Source: Dactylosporangium vinaceum
GTDB lineage: Bacteria > Actinomycetota > Actinomycetes > Mycobacteriales > Micromonosporaceae
DNA length: 64,000 nucleotides
Direction of reading: 5' to 3'
Assembly: GCF_019904175.1 (NCBI RefSeq)
Contig: NZ_CP061913.1
Span: 2,852,001 to 2,916,000, forward strand
Each line of letters opens with the position of its first letter. Position 1 is the first letter of the stretch. The notes beneath the pieces were generated by a model. That model did no database searches. It was not told where the DNA came from and saw only the letters and a program-made list of their open reading frames with translations. This document shows, piece by piece, positions 24,862 to 35,100 of this stretch. A program made the translations under genes and the position numbers.

Positions 24862-26412
24862 ATGTACGCCGCACACATCGCACGGACCCACCCCGACCGG
24901 TTGGCGATCCTGATGGCGCAGGCCGGCACGCGGATCACCTTCGGTGAGTACGAGGCGGCGGCCAACCGTCTGGCCCGACTGCTGCGGGGCAGCGGCCTGC
25001 GCTTCGGCGACCACGTGGCGATGTTCATGGAGAACAACCCGCGCCTGCTGGAGAGCGAGGCGGCCGCCGAACGCAGTGGCCTCTACTACACCTGCATCAA
25101 CCACTACCTGTCGCCCGACGAGGCGGCCTACATCATCAACGACAGCTCGGCCCGCATCGTCGTCACGTCGGCGGCCAAGCTCGACGTGGCCCGGCAGCTG
25201 CCGCAGCGCTGCCCCGGCGTCGAGCGGTGGCTGATGGCCGACGCCGACGACCCGCCGGCACCGTTCGAGTCCTACGAGCGGGCGGTGGCCGCTCAGCCGG
25301 ACGGGCCGATCCCCGACGAGCAGCAGGGCATGGCGATGCTGTACTCGTCCGGCACCACCGGCCGCCCCAAAGGCATCTACCACCCGCTTGTCGAGGCCCA
25401 CCCCAGCGAGGAGCCGCCCGGCTCGCGGATCCAGCGCGAGCGCTGGGGACTCGACGAGCACAGCGTCTACCTGTCACCGGCGCCGCTGTACCACTCGGCC
25501 CCGCAGGGCAGCATCTCCATGACGCTGCGGGCCGGCGGCACCGCGATCGTCATGGAGTCGTTCGACGCGGACCGCTACCTCGAGCTCGTCGCGCTCCACC
25601 GGGTCACGCACTCACAGCTGGTACCGACGATGCTCTCGCGGCTGTTGAAACTGCCGGACGAGCGCCGCCGGGCCGCCGACGTCTCCTCGCTGCGCACTGT
25701 CGTGCTCTCGTCGGCTCCCTGCCCGCCGCAGATCAAGCGCCAGATGATCGACTGGTGGGGCCCGATCATCATGGAGTTCTACGCCGCCAGCGAGGGCATC
25801 GGCTACACGTTCTGCCGCTCGCAGGAGTGGCTCGAGCACCCCGGCACCGTCGGGCGAGCGGCCCTGGGGGAGCTGCTCATCCGGGCCGATGACGGGAGCA
25901 TCTGCCCGCCCGGCGTCACCGGCACCGTGTGGTTCAAGGGCCCGGCCGGCTTCCAGTACTTCAACGACCCGGGCCGGACCGCGGCCACCCGCGACCCCGT
26001 GCTCGGGGCCAGCTCGGTCGGCGACATCGGCTACCTGGACGAGGACGGCTACCTGTACCTCACCGACCGCGAGAGCTTCATGATCATCTCGGGCGGCGTC
26101 AACATCTATCCGCAGGAGACGGAGAACCTCCTGATCACGCACGAGAAGGTGGACGACGCGGCGGTCATCGGCGTGCCCGACGAGGACTTCGGCGAGGCGG
26201 TCAAGGCGGTCGTCCAGCTCGCCGCCGGCGTCGAGCCCGGCCCGGAGGTCGAGGCCGAGCTGATCGCGTTCTGCCGGGCGTCGATCGCCCACTTCAAGTG
26301 TCCCCGCTCCGTCGACTTCGTCACCGAGCTGCCGCGGCTGCCCACCGGCAAGCTCTACAAGCGCAAGCTGAAGGACGCGTACTGGGCCGGGCGCGAAAGC
26401 CTGATCCGGTGA
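24862..26412 (+). CDS. Acyl-CoA synthetase (AMP-forming)
   Basis: A 516-residue ANL-superfamily ligase that activates a carboxylic acid with ATP and CoA. The P-loop is LYSSGTTGRPKGI, the A5-type segment is EFYAASEGIGYTF, the hinge region reads YLTDRESFMIISGGVN and the catalytic Lys lies in LPTGKLYKRKL. The ATG at 24862 lacks a clear ribosome site; it lies 24 nt after an operator copy. The downstream acyl-CoA dehydrogenase overlaps by 4 nt, so activation and first oxidation are coupled. Substrate not predictable. Confidence 0.88.
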   Translation: MYAAHIARTHPDRLAILMAQAGTRITFGEYEAAANRLARLLRGSGLRFGDHVAMFMENNPRLLESEAAAERSGLYYTCINHYLSPDEAAYIINDSSARIVVTSAAKLDVARQLPQRCPGVERWLMADADDPPAPFESYERAVAAQPDGPIPDEQQGMAMLYSSGTTGRPKGIYHPLVEAHPSEEPPGSRIQRERWGLDEHSVYLSPAPLYHSAPQGSISMTLRAGGTAIVMESFDADRYLELVALHRVTHSQLVPTMLSRLLKLPDERRRAADVSSLRTVVLSSAPCPPQIKRQMIDWWGPIIMEFYAASEGIGYTFCRSQEWLEHPGTVGRAALGELLIRADDGSICPPGVTGTVWFKGPAGFQYFNDPGRTAATRDPVLGASSVGDIGYLDEDGYLYLTDRESFMIISGGVNIYPQETENLLITHEKVDDAAVIGVPDEDFGEAVKAVVQLAAGVEPGPEVEAELIAFCRASIAHFKCPRSVDFVTELPRLPTGKLYKRKLKDAYWAGRESLIR

Positions 26413-27554
26413 CCGAAATCCGGCAGCTGGTCGCCGCGTTCCTGCGCGACACCGAGGGGGCCGACCGGCCGGCGGCCCTTGGCGCGCAGTTCGACGCCGG
26501 ACTGGCCTGGGTCCACCACCCGGCCGGGCTCGGCGGGCTCGGCCTCGCGCCGGACCGCCAGGCCGAGGTGGACGCCGAGCTCGCCGCGGCCGGCCGCCTG
26601 GAGTCCTGGGAGCGCAACCCCATGGGCATCGGCATGGTCGCGCCCGCGCTGACGGCCCACGGCACGCCCGCCCAGCAGGCCCTGCTGCGGCCGATCTTCA
26701 CCGCCGAGCACATCTGGTGCCAGCTGTTCTCCGAGCCCGGCGCCGGCTCCGACATCGCCGGGCTGGCCACCCGGGCGGTCCGCGCCGGCGACGGCTGGGT
26801 GCTCGACGGGCAGAAGACATGGACGTCCCTCGCCCACACCGCCCGCTACGGCCTGGCCCTGACCCGGACCGATCCGCAGGCGCCGAAGCACGCCGGGCTC
26901 ACCGCGTTCCTCATCGACATGCGCGCTGCGGGCGTCGAGGTGCGGCCGCTGCGCGACCTGACCGGGGGCGCGCACTTCAACGAGGTATTCCTCGACGGGG
27001 TCCGGCTCGGCGACGACGCCCGCCTCGGCGGTGTGGGGGAGGGCTGGGCCGTCGCCACCACCGTGCTCATGAGCGAGCGGGCGGTGATCGGCGCATCGGT
27101 CGGGGAGCGCGGCTCGGGCGCCATCGCCCTGGCCGTCGACACCTGGCGGCGGACCGGCTCCGACCCGGACCGGCGGGCCGAGCTGACCCGGCTCTGGGTC
27201 GACGCCGAGGTGCTGCGCCTGGCCGCCCTGCGCGACCGGGAGACGCGGGCCGAGGGTGGCCCCGGGCCGGGCGGGTCGGGCCTCAAGCTGCGCCGCGCCC
27301 TGCTCGACCAGCGCATCGCCCGCTTCGCCGCCGACCTGCTCGGCCCGGCCGGCCTGGTCTACGACGCCGACGCCGTGCGGACGGGCGGACCCGCCCCGGA
27401 CGACCCGGTCTGGACCTGGCTGCAGTCCCAGGCGTACACGATCGCCGGGGGCACCTCCGACGTCATGCGCACCATCATCGGCGAGCGGGTGCTGCGGCTG
27501 CCCAGGGAGCCGGGCCTGCCCCGCGACACGCCCTGGGCGCAGATCCCGCGCTGA
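26409..27554 (+). CDS. Acyl-CoA dehydrogenase
   Basis: A 381-residue flavoprotein. FSEPGAGSDIAGL and the VLDGQKTWTSLAH segment bind FAD and substrate, and GGAHFNEVFLDGVRL is typical. The C-terminal motif is TIAGGTSDVMRTIIGERVL, so the usual medium-chain catalytic Glu position holds Ala; this is common in actinobacterial FadE proteins that use another base or a partner subunit. GTG at 26409 overlaps the ligase stop (GTGA). Related in sequence to the protein at 57528-58745. Confidence 0.85.
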   Translation: MTEIRQLVAAFLRDTEGADRPAALGAQFDAGLAWVHHPAGLGGLGLAPDRQAEVDAELAAAGRLESWERNPMGIGMVAPALTAHGTPAQQALLRPIFTAEHIWCQLFSEPGAGSDIAGLATRAVRAGDGWVLDGQKTWTSLAHTARYGLALTRTDPQAPKHAGLTAFLIDMRAAGVEVRPLRDLTGGAHFNEVFLDGVRLGDDARLGGVGEGWAVATTVLMSERAVIGASVGERGSGAIALAVDTWRRTGSDPDRRAELTRLWVDAEVLRLAALRDRETRAEGGPGPGGSGLKLRRALLDQRIARFAADLLGPAGLVYDADAVRTGGPAPDDPVWTWLQSQAYTIAGGTSDVMRTIIGERVLRLPREPGLPRDTPWAQIPR

Positions 27555-27595
27555 CCGGTACGGCGATTGACCTGCGGCGTCGCCGCGATGTAAAA

Positions 27596-27617
27596 CTGAA
27601 ACTGACGTTAGAATTAC
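27596..27617. promoter_or_regulatory. 22-bp TetR-type operator, copy 1
   Basis: CTGAAACTGA then CGTTAGAATTAC. The left half is identical to the copy at 30849; the right half is degenerate. It ends 16 nt before the ATG of the acyl-CoA dehydrogenase operon. Confidence 0.5.
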
Positions 27618-27633
27618 CTGGAGAGGTGGCGTC

Positions 27634-28842
27634 ATGACCACTGCGGCCCCGACTCGGCCGACGAAAGACTTCGCCGAACGGCGCCAGGACGTGCGGCGCT
27701 TCGTCGACGAGGAGCTGATCCCGCGCGAGCCGATCCTGGACCGCAACGACGACAGCAGCGCCGAGGCGATGGCCGAGCTGAAGCGCCTGGCCAAGGAGCG
27801 CGGCGTCTGGGCGCTCGGGCACCCGGCGGCGATCGGCGGCGGCGGGCTCCCGTTCATGGACTACGTGATGATCAACGAGATCGTCGGGCGCTCCTACTGG
27901 GGCACCGAGGCCCTCGGCACGCTGTCGTTCCAGGACTGCCTGATGCTGCTCGAGTTCGGCACCGAGGCGCAGCGGGCCAAGTGGGTCCCGCTGCTGTTCG
28001 AGGGCGTGACCGGGCCGACGATCGGCATGACCGAGCCCGAGGTCGCCGGCTCCGACCCGACGCTCGTGCAGAGCACCGCGGTGCTCGACGGCGACGAGTG
28101 GGTCATCAACGGCCACAAGTGGTTCACGTCCGGGGCCAACAAGGCGATGTACACGAGCGTCTTCGTCAAGACGGACCCGGATGCCCCGAAGCACCAGCAG
28201 TTCTCGCTCATCCTGGTGCCGACCGACACGCCGGGGTACCGCATCGAGCGGGTCGTGCGGACCATGGGCCACTACGGCGGCAACCACTGCGAGGTCCGCT
28301 ACGACAACGTGCGGGTGCCCGCCGAGAACCTCCTCGGCCCCCGCGGCGGCGGCTTCGCGGTGGCCCAGGCCCGGCTCGGCCCGGGCCGCATCACCCACAG
28401 CATGCGCTGGCTCGGCCAGGCCCAGCGCGCCTTCGAGATCATGTGCGACCGGGTGCAGACCCGCTACGCCCACGGCTCGGTGCTGGCCGAGAAGGGCGAG
28501 ATCCAGCGGTACATCGCCGAGTCGGCCGCGCAGATCCAGGCGGCCCGGCTCATGACGCTCGACGCGGCCCGGCGGATCGACGCCGGCCAGGACGCCCGGG
28601 TCCAGATCTCGCTCATCAAGTTCTTCGGCGCGCAGATGCTGCACGACGTCATCGACCGCGCGCTGCAGGTGCACGGCGCGATGGGCGTCACCGAGGACAC
28701 TCCGCTGGAGCGCATGTACCGCGACGCCCGCTACGCCCGCATCTACGACGGCCCCGACGAGGTGCACCGGATGGTCGTCGCCAAACGCCTGCTGCGCCGG
28801 GACTACCGCAATGAGGCACCGTGGTCGGAGATCGTGCGATGA
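27634..28842 (+). CDS. Acyl-CoA dehydrogenase, ACAD10/11-like
   Basis: A 402-residue acyl-CoA dehydrogenase. MTEPEVAGSDPTLVQST and WVINGHKWFTSGANKA form the FAD/substrate region, and the C-terminus IYDGPDEVHRMVVAKRLL places Asp where medium-chain enzymes have the catalytic Glu. The arrangement fits ACAD10/11-like enzymes, which often act on hydroxylated or branched acyl-CoAs. The ATG follows GGAGAGG and a putative operator. The next gene overlaps by 4 nt. Sequence resembles the protein at 40912-42117. Confidence 0.86.
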   Translation: MTTAAPTRPTKDFAERRQDVRRFVDEELIPREPILDRNDDSSAEAMAELKRLAKERGVWALGHPAAIGGGGLPFMDYVMINEIVGRSYWGTEALGTLSFQDCLMLLEFGTEAQRAKWVPLLFEGVTGPTIGMTEPEVAGSDPTLVQSTAVLDGDEWVINGHKWFTSGANKAMYTSVFVKTDPDAPKHQQFSLILVPTDTPGYRIERVVRTMGHYGGNHCEVRYDNVRVPAENLLGPRGGGFAVAQARLGPGRITHSMRWLGQAQRAFEIMCDRVQTRYAHGSVLAEKGEIQRYIAESAAQIQAARLMTLDAARRIDAGQDARVQISLIKFFGAQMLHDVIDRALQVHGAMGVTEDTPLERMYRDARYARIYDGPDEVHRMVVAKRLLRRDYRNEAPWSEIVR

Positions 28843-29243
28843 CGACGAACGACGACACCGCCGTCGCGGCGGAGGTCTCGCTGGCGCTGGCCGAGCGGCT
28901 GGTCGCGGCGATCGACGCCAACGACCTCGACGCGCTGCGCAACGAGGTCTACACCCCCGACATCGTGGTCTGGCACAACGACGACCAGCACGAGCAGCGG
29001 GTCGACGAGAACCTCAAGGTGCTCAACTGGCTGCACCGCAAGGTCGCCGGCAAGCGCTACGAGGACGTCGTACGCCACACGACCCCGACCGGCTACGTCG
29101 AGCAGCACGTCCTGCGCGGCACCGCGCCCAACGGCACCGAGCTCGAGATCCACGCCTGCCTCGTGGTGCGGGTGCGCGACGGGCGGATCGCGCGCATCGA
29201 CGAATACCTGGACAGCCGGGCCGCCGCCGCACTGCGCCCATGA
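28839..29243 (+). CDS. NTF2/SnoaL-like protein
   Basis: A 134-residue protein of the NTF2-like cone fold: an N-terminal helix (LALAERLVAAIDANDLDAL), YTPDIVVWHND, and a C-terminal strand set ending RVRDGRIARIDEYLDS, the usual SnoaL-type signature. Members include isomerases, lyases, hydrolases and ligand-binding proteins, so the reaction is unknown. ATG overlaps the dehydrogenase stop (ATGA), so it belongs to the operon. A hairpin begins at its stop codon. Confidence 0.78.
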   Translation: MTTNDDTAVAAEVSLALAERLVAAIDANDLDALRNEVYTPDIVVWHNDDQHEQRVDENLKVLNWLHRKVAGKRYEDVVRHTTPTGYVEQHVLRGTAPNGTELEIHACLVVRVRDGRIARIDEYLDSRAAAALRP

Positions 29244-29275
29244 GCGGTCCGGAGCGCAGCGGAGGGGCCGCTCAT
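29240..29275 (+). repeat. Hairpin at end of the NTF2-like gene, copy 1 of a related pair
   Basis: ATGAGCGGTCC (29240-29250) pairs with GGCCGCTCAT plus one G (29265-29275): 11 bp with one G-U pair. The loop carries GGAGC...GCGGAG. It straddles the stop codon and could attenuate or process the transcript. Confidence 0.5.
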
Positions 29276-29298
29276 CATCGGTACAGGGTGACGGTCAG

Positions 29299-29328
29299 GC
29301 CGGCGCCGGAGCCTGCGGAGGGGCCGGC
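29299..29328 (+). repeat. Hairpin copy 2 before the short dehydrogenase gene
   Basis: GCCGG...CCGGC arms enclose GGAGCCTGCGGAGG, a loop very like copy 1 (GGAGC, then GCGGAGGGGCCG). Its end overlaps the start region of the gene at 29329. Confidence 0.4.
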
Positions 29329-30237
29329 ATGACCGGGCTCAGCGCGGCCGAGCGTGAGCAGTGGCGCGCCTCGGTGGCCGCGGTCGCCGCCCGTTGCGCC
29401 GCCGGCGGGCGGTGGGACGCGCTGTTCGACCTGGGCGTGGCCGAAACCGGGCTCGAAGACCTGGCCGTGGCGATCGAGGAGTGCGGCGCCATCCCGGCCG
29501 CCTCCCCGCTGCTGGGCCACATGTTCGGCGTGCGGGCCCTGCACCACACGCCCGCTTCGCCCGAGCGCGACCGGCTCCTGGCCGCCGCGATCGGCGGACG
29601 GCACCGGGTCGCGCTGGTGCTGCCCGAGGGCTTCGCGCTCGAAGGCGGCGCGGCCGACACCTTCGTGGTCGCGGGCCCCGAGCCGGCGATCGTGGCGGCC
29701 CACGCCGTGGTCCGGCGTGCACTGTCCACACTGGACCACACGCGGCCGCTCTGGCGGGTCGAGTCGCCGGAGCCGGGAGCGCTGCCCGAACTGCTCCGGG
29801 CCGAGCTCGCCGCGCTCGTCGCGGCCGACTCCGCCGGTGGCGCGCGGGCGGTGCTGGAGGGCGCGGTGCAGTACGCCCGGCAGCGTCTGCAGTTCGGCCG
29901 CCCCATCGGCTCCTTCCAGGCCGTCAAGCACCGCCTGGCCGACGTGTCGAGCCTGGTCGACGGGGCCGGGGCGGCGCTCGGATATGCGCTGCGCCGCCTC
30001 GACGCCGGCGCGCCGGACGCGGTGCTGGCCGCCTCGGTGGCCAAGCTCGCCGCGGTTGACGCCTACCGGGCGAGCGCCGAGGCGGCCATCCAGACGTACG
30101 GCGGCATCGGCTTCACGTGGGAGCACCCCGCGCACATCTATCTGAAGCGGGCCCACACCAACGGTCAACTCGCCGGCGGTGCGGCGCTGCACCTGGCGCT
30201 GGTGGCCGACCGGGCCGGGATCGGCCCACGCACCTGA
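29329..30237 (+). CDS. Short acyl-CoA dehydrogenase subunit
   Basis: A 302-residue acyl-CoA dehydrogenase homologue, about 80-100 residues shorter than usual. The N-terminal and middle domains are shortened; the C-terminal helical domain is intact (RQRLQFGRPIGSFQAVKHRLAD, then YGGIGFTWEHPAHIYLKRAHTNGQL). Actinobacterial catabolic clusters often make heteromeric dehydrogenases in which one subunit lacks part of the FAD site; this one may pair with the enzyme at 27634. The related full-length protein at 58748-59914 shares the FTWEHPAH segment. Fourth gene frame: NTF2-like upstream, VOC protein downstream. Confidence 0.8.
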   Translation: MTGLSAAEREQWRASVAAVAARCAAGGRWDALFDLGVAETGLEDLAVAIEECGAIPAASPLLGHMFGVRALHHTPASPERDRLLAAAIGGRHRVALVLPEGFALEGGAADTFVVAGPEPAIVAAHAVVRRALSTLDHTRPLWRVESPEPGALPELLRAELAALVAADSAGGARAVLEGAVQYARQRLQFGRPIGSFQAVKHRLADVSSLVDGAGAALGYALRRLDAGAPDAVLAASVAKLAAVDAYRASAEAAIQTYGGIGFTWEHPAHIYLKRAHTNGQLAGGAALHLALVADRAGIGPRT

Positions 30238-30254
30238 ATCGGAAGGGAACCAGC

Positions 30255-30827
30255 ATGGCCGAGAAAGAGTTCGAGATCGGCGGCATCAACCACCTGGCGC
30301 TTGTCTGCAGCGACATGCGCCGCACGGTGGACTTCTACAGCAACGTGCTCGGGATGCCGCTCATCAAGACGGTGGAGCTGCCGGACGGGACGGGGCAGCA
30401 CTTCTTCTTCGACTGCGGTGGCGGCAACGCCCTGGCCTTCTTCTGGTTCCCGGGCGCGCCGGCGAAGGTGCCCGGAGTGACGCACCCCGGGGCCATGCCG
30501 GGCTTCGGTGACATCGCCAGCGCCGTCGCGTCGATGAACCACGTGGCGCTGCAGATCCCGGTCGACAAGTTCCACGAGTACCGCCAGAAGCTCAAGGCGA
30601 AGGGCGTGCAGGTCGGTGTCGTGCTGTTCCACGACGACAGCCCGTCGACGATCGCCACGAAGATGCACCCCGGCGTCTACGTCGGCTCCCTGTACTTCTT
30701 CGACCCCGACGGCATCCTGCTGGAGTTCGCGGCCTGGACGCGGCCGCTGACCGCCGACGACGTGCGCCACGAGCCGGCCGCCCCGGCCGTGGGCACCGCC
30801 CCGGTGGAGACGGTCGCGAAAGCCTGA
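30255..30827 (+). CDS. VOC/glyoxalase-fold protein
   Basis: A 190-residue vicinal-oxygen-chelate protein. Metal-ligand positions appear in INHLALVCSDM (His), NHVALQIPVDKF (His) and ILLEFAAW (Glu); two beta-alpha-beta-beta-beta modules are visible. The family includes ring-cleaving dioxygenases, lyases and epimerases. GGAAGGGAA precedes the ATG, 17 nt after the dehydrogenase gene, so it closes the 27634 operon. Function in the pathway unknown; methylmalonyl-CoA-type epimerase and dioxygenase are both possible. Confidence 0.8.
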   Translation: MAEKEFEIGGINHLALVCSDMRRTVDFYSNVLGMPLIKTVELPDGTGQHFFFDCGGGNALAFFWFPGAPAKVPGVTHPGAMPGFGDIASAVASMNHVALQIPVDKFHEYRQKLKAKGVQVGVVLFHDDSPSTIATKMHPGVYVGSLYFFDPDGILLEFAAWTRPLTADDVRHEPAAPAVGTAPVETVAKA

Positions 30828-30848
30828 TCGCTTTGCCGTTCCATTTTT

Positions 30849-30870
30849 CTGAAACTGATGTCAGTATCAG
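30849..30870. promoter_or_regulatory. 22-bp TetR-type operator, copy 2 (best palindrome)
   Basis: Left half CTGAAACTGA and right half TCAGTATCAG flank TG, giving a near-perfect 22-bp palindrome. It ends 41 nt before the binding-protein start and so can control the whole transporter operon. Confidence 0.65.
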
Positions 30871-30911
30871 GCCCCACACCCCCCTTTTTCCTGGCCTTGA
30901 TGGAGGCATAG

Positions 30912-32131
30912 ATGAGGACGCTGCGGACCCGCCTCGCTGCGGCGGCGCTTGTGCTGCCGCTCGCGTTAGCCGGCTGTAGTAACGACAAGACCCAGTCACC
31001 GGCGGCCAACCCGGGCGGCGGTGGCTCGGCCGCCGCCGGCAACCCGGTGAAGGTGATGCTGATCTACGACGAGACCGGCTCGGGCGCCGCCCCGGAGCTC
31101 GTCGACGGCGCGAACGCCGGCCTGGCCCGGGTCAACGCCAACGGCGGCATCAACGGCCGGCCGCTGGAGCTGACCGTCTGCAAGACCGGCAACGACCCGA
31201 ACACCGCCGACAACTGCGCCCGCCAGGCGCAGAGCCTCGGCGTGGCCGCCGTGGTCGGCGAGCTCACCCTGCAGAAGGGGCACGAGAAGATCCTCCGGAG
31301 GCGAAGATCCCGATCATCGGGGCGGTCACCTCCGGCACCGACCTCACGGAGGTCGCGCAGTTCCCGCTCGACGGCAGCACCCCGATCCAGACCGCGTCGC
31401 TGGCCAACGCGCTTGCCGCGCAGGGCTTCAAGAAGATCAGCATGGCCCGCATCCAGATCGACGGCGGCGGCGCGTTCAGCGGCTTCGCCAACCAGGGCCT
31501 CACGTCGGCCAACCAGAAGATCCTCAACGACGTGCCGGTGCCGACCGGCGCCGCGGACATGGCGCCGTACGTCCAGGCCGTGCTCGCCAACGGCACCGAC
31601 GCCATCCTGACCGTGCTGCCCGGCACCGACTCGACAGCGTTCATCAAGCAGCTCAAGAAGGACAACCCGAACATCGCGATAGGCATCATCGGCACGCAGA
31701 AGGAGAAGGTCGCCGACGCGCTCGGCACCGCCTCCGACGGCCTGTACGAGGCGCTGGGCTACCTGCCGCCGTCCTACGCGAACGCGGCCACCAAGAACTT
31801 CGTCGCCGACATGTCGAAGCTCGGCTTCTCCGAGACCCGGGGCTTCCGGCTCAACGCCTACGCGGCCGTGCTCGCGTTCGCCGAGGCGGCCCGGAAGGCG
31901 CCCGAGCCCACCAGCGCCGCCCTGTGGACCGCCCTGCCGACGATGAGCGGCATCGACATCGGCCTGACCCCGCCGATCCAGTGGACGAAGGGCAACGTCG
32001 GCGGCTACCCGCGGATCTTCACCTCGTGCGCGTTCATCGTGAAGTACAGCGGCGGCAAGGAGCTGCCGGTGTACGACACCTTCCGCGACGCCTACACCGG
32101 CCAGAACTGCACCACGCCGGCGAAGAGCTGA
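30912..32131 (+). pseudogene. Branched-chain-type ABC substrate-binding lipoprotein, frameshifted
   Basis: The reading frame begins with a lipoprotein signal (LVLPLALAGCSN, lipobox LAGC) and is periplasmic-binding-protein type I (VKVMLIYDETGSG, GGINGRPLELTVC). Near 31295 it shifts: after EKIL the correct continuation PEAKIPIIGAVTSGT is in another frame, which then runs to a stop at 32131. One missing C in the CTCCGG run (expected CTCCCGG) explains it; restoring it gives 406 residues, close to the 403-residue paralogue at 52688-53899. It may be a sequencing error or a true mutation. If real, the importer at 32147 lacks its own receptor and might use the other binding protein. Confidence 0.8.
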
Positions 32132-32146
32132 GGATCGGGCCCACGC

Positions 32147-35100
32147 ATGCTGACCGACGTGATCAGGTTCGCCGTCCTCGGGCTCGGGGCCGGTGCGATC
32201 TATGGCTTGTCCGCCCTCGGGATCGTGCTCATCTACCGCGGCTCCGGCATCCTGAACTTCAGCCAGGGCGCGGTCGGCATGGTGGGCGCCTACGTCTTCT
32301 ACCTGCAGCGCGAGAACGGCATGGCCACGCCGCCGGCGGCACTGCTCGCCATCGGCGTGGGCCTGCTCATCGGGGCGCTCGTCCACCAGCTGGTCATGCG
32401 GCCGCTGCGCGACGCGCCCCCGGTGTCCCGGCTCATCGCGACACTCGGCGTCTTCGCGTTCCTGTTCGGGCTGGGGCAGTACCTCTTCGGGGTGGGCCAG
32501 GCCCGGATCGTCGACTCGATCCTGCCGGACGGCTCGACGACGGTGCTGCCCGGCATCCGGATCGGGACCGACCGCCTCGCCATCCTCGCCGCGGGGATCG
32601 TCCTCGCGGCCGTCCTCACGGCCGTGTACCGCTCCACCCGCTTCGGCCTCGCCACGTCGGCGGTGGCCGAGAACGGGCGGGCGAGCTCGGCGCTCGGCAT
32701 CTCCCCGGACACCGTGGCCACCGTCAACTGGATGATCGGCTGCGCGCTCGCCGTGGTGTCGGCCGTGCTCATCGTCAGCATCGGCACCCTGCAGGTGGAG
32801 AACCTGGCCATGCTGATCGTGCCCGCCCTCGCCGCCGCGCTGCTCGGCGGGTTCAGGTCCTTCCCGCTGACGATGGCCGGCGGCCTGCTGATCGGCATGC
32901 TGGAGTCGGAGGTGGCCTGGATCGGCACCCGCCAGCACGCCGACGGCTGGGGCCAGACGGTGCCGTTCATCGTCATCATCCTGGTGCTCGTCATCTCCGG
33001 GCGGTCCCTGCCGCTGCGGGGCGAGGCGATCCAGCGCCCGCCCCAGCTCGGCACCGGCGTCGTGCGCCCGCCGGTCCTGCTCGGGGCCGGGCTCGTCGCC
33101 CTCGGGCTGCTGTACTTCGTGTTCCCGCCGGCGCTGCTCGGCGCCACCGAGATCACCCTCGCGCTCGGCCTCGTCGTGCTGTCCCTCGTGGTCGTCACCG
33201 GCTACACCGGCCAGCTCTCGCTCGCGCAGATGGCCCTGGCCGGCATGGGCGCCTGGATCGCCGCCCGCCTGGTCGCCGACCACGGCGTGCCGTTCTGGGC
33301 CGCGCTGCTGCTCGGCGTGGCCGGCGCGGTCCCGGTCGGCATCGTCGTCGGCCTGCCCGCGCTGCGCACCCGCGGCATGAACCTGGCCGTGGTGACGCTG
33401 TGCCTGGCCGTCGTCCTGGAGCACCAGATCTTCTCCTCGACCGAGCGCACCGGCGGGTTCACCGGCATCAACGTCGGTTCACCGAAGATCTTCGGCGTCG
33501 ACATGGACACCTACTTCTGGCCCAGCCGCTACGCGATCTTCTGCCTGGTGCTGTTCATCCTGGCCGCGCTCATGGTGGCCAACCTCCGGCGCGGCCGGGC
33601 CGGTCGTCGCCTGGTCGCCGTCCGGTCCAACGAGCGGGCCGCGGCCAGCATCGGCATCAGCGTGGCCCGCGCCAAGATCTTCGCCTTCGGCATCTCGGCC
33701 GCCCTGGCCGCGGCCGGCGGTGTCCTGCTGTCGTTCCGCCAGCCGAACGTGACGTTCGTGCCGACCTACACCGCGTTCCAGTCGATCTTCGCGGTCGTCT
33801 TCTCCATCATCGGCGGCGTCGGGTACCTCATCGGCGCCGTCATCGGCGCGATGTACGCCCCGGCCGGCCTGCTCTCCGGGGTCATCTCGCAGCTGTTCCC
33901 GGGCACCGCCTTCGCGCAGTTCATCTCCCGCAACGAGGTCGGCCAGATGATCCTCGGCCTGACCCTGCTGCTGGTCCTGCCGCAGCTGCCCAACGGCCTG
34001 GCCACCCAGCGCCTGCCCGGGTGGATGGTGCCGGGGTGGGTCAAGGCCCGGGGCGGGCGCCGGGTCAGCCGCCGCGACCGCGCCGAGCTGGCCGGGGACA
34101 CCGCGTTCACCGTCGTCGAGCGCCCGGTCGACGTGCGCGCCCTGACCGTGCGCTTCGGCGGCGTGACGGCCCTCGACGACGTGGCGCTGAAGCTGGTGCC
34201 GGGCGAGGTCCACGGGCTCATCGGCCCCAACGGCGCGGGCAAGACCACGCTCATCGACGCCCTCACCGGCTTCGTGGACAGCCCCGGCGCCGGGCTGACC
34301 CTCGACGGCCAGGACATCAGCCGCTGGCCGGCCCAGCGCCGCGCCGCCGCCGGCATCAGCCGCTCGTTCCAGAGCCTCGAGCTGTTCGAGACGATGACGG
34401 TCCGGGAGAACCTCCTGGCCGCCTGCGACCGCCAGGACTGGCCCGCGTTCGTGTCAAACCTCGTCCGGCCCGGCCGGGACCGGTATTCACCCGCGGCGCT
34501 CGCCGCCATCCGCGAGTTCCGTCTCGAGGACGACCTCGAACGCAAACCCGACGAGCTGCCCTACGGCCGCCGCCGGCTGCTGGCCATCGCCCGCTCGGTC
34601 GCCACGGGGTCCTCGGTCCTGCTCCTTGACGAGCCCGCGGCCGGCCTCGACGACGCCGAGACCGCCGAGCTCGGCCGGCTCATCCGCCGGCTCGCCACCG
34701 AACTGCGGATGGCGGTGTTGCTCGTCGAGCACAATGTGTCGGTCGTGCTCGACGTCAGCGACCGGGTCTCGGTCCTCAACTTCGGCAAGCTGATCGCGAC
34801 CGGCACCCCCGCGGAGATCCGCAACGACCCGGCCGTCATCACCGCCTACCTCGGCGACGCCAGGAAGCCCGCTCCGGTCACGGTGACCGATCGCGAGCCG
34901 GTGCACCCCGCCGGCGAGCCGCTCGTCGAGGCCCGCGGGCTCAGCGCCGGCTACGGGGACCTCGCCGCGGTGCGCGACCTCGACCTGGTGGTGCGGCCCG
35001 GCGAGATCGTGGCGCTGCTCGGGCCCAACGGCGCGGGCAAGACCACGACGCTGCTCACCCTGGCCGGGGAGCTGAAGCCCCTCGCCGGGACGGTGCGGTG

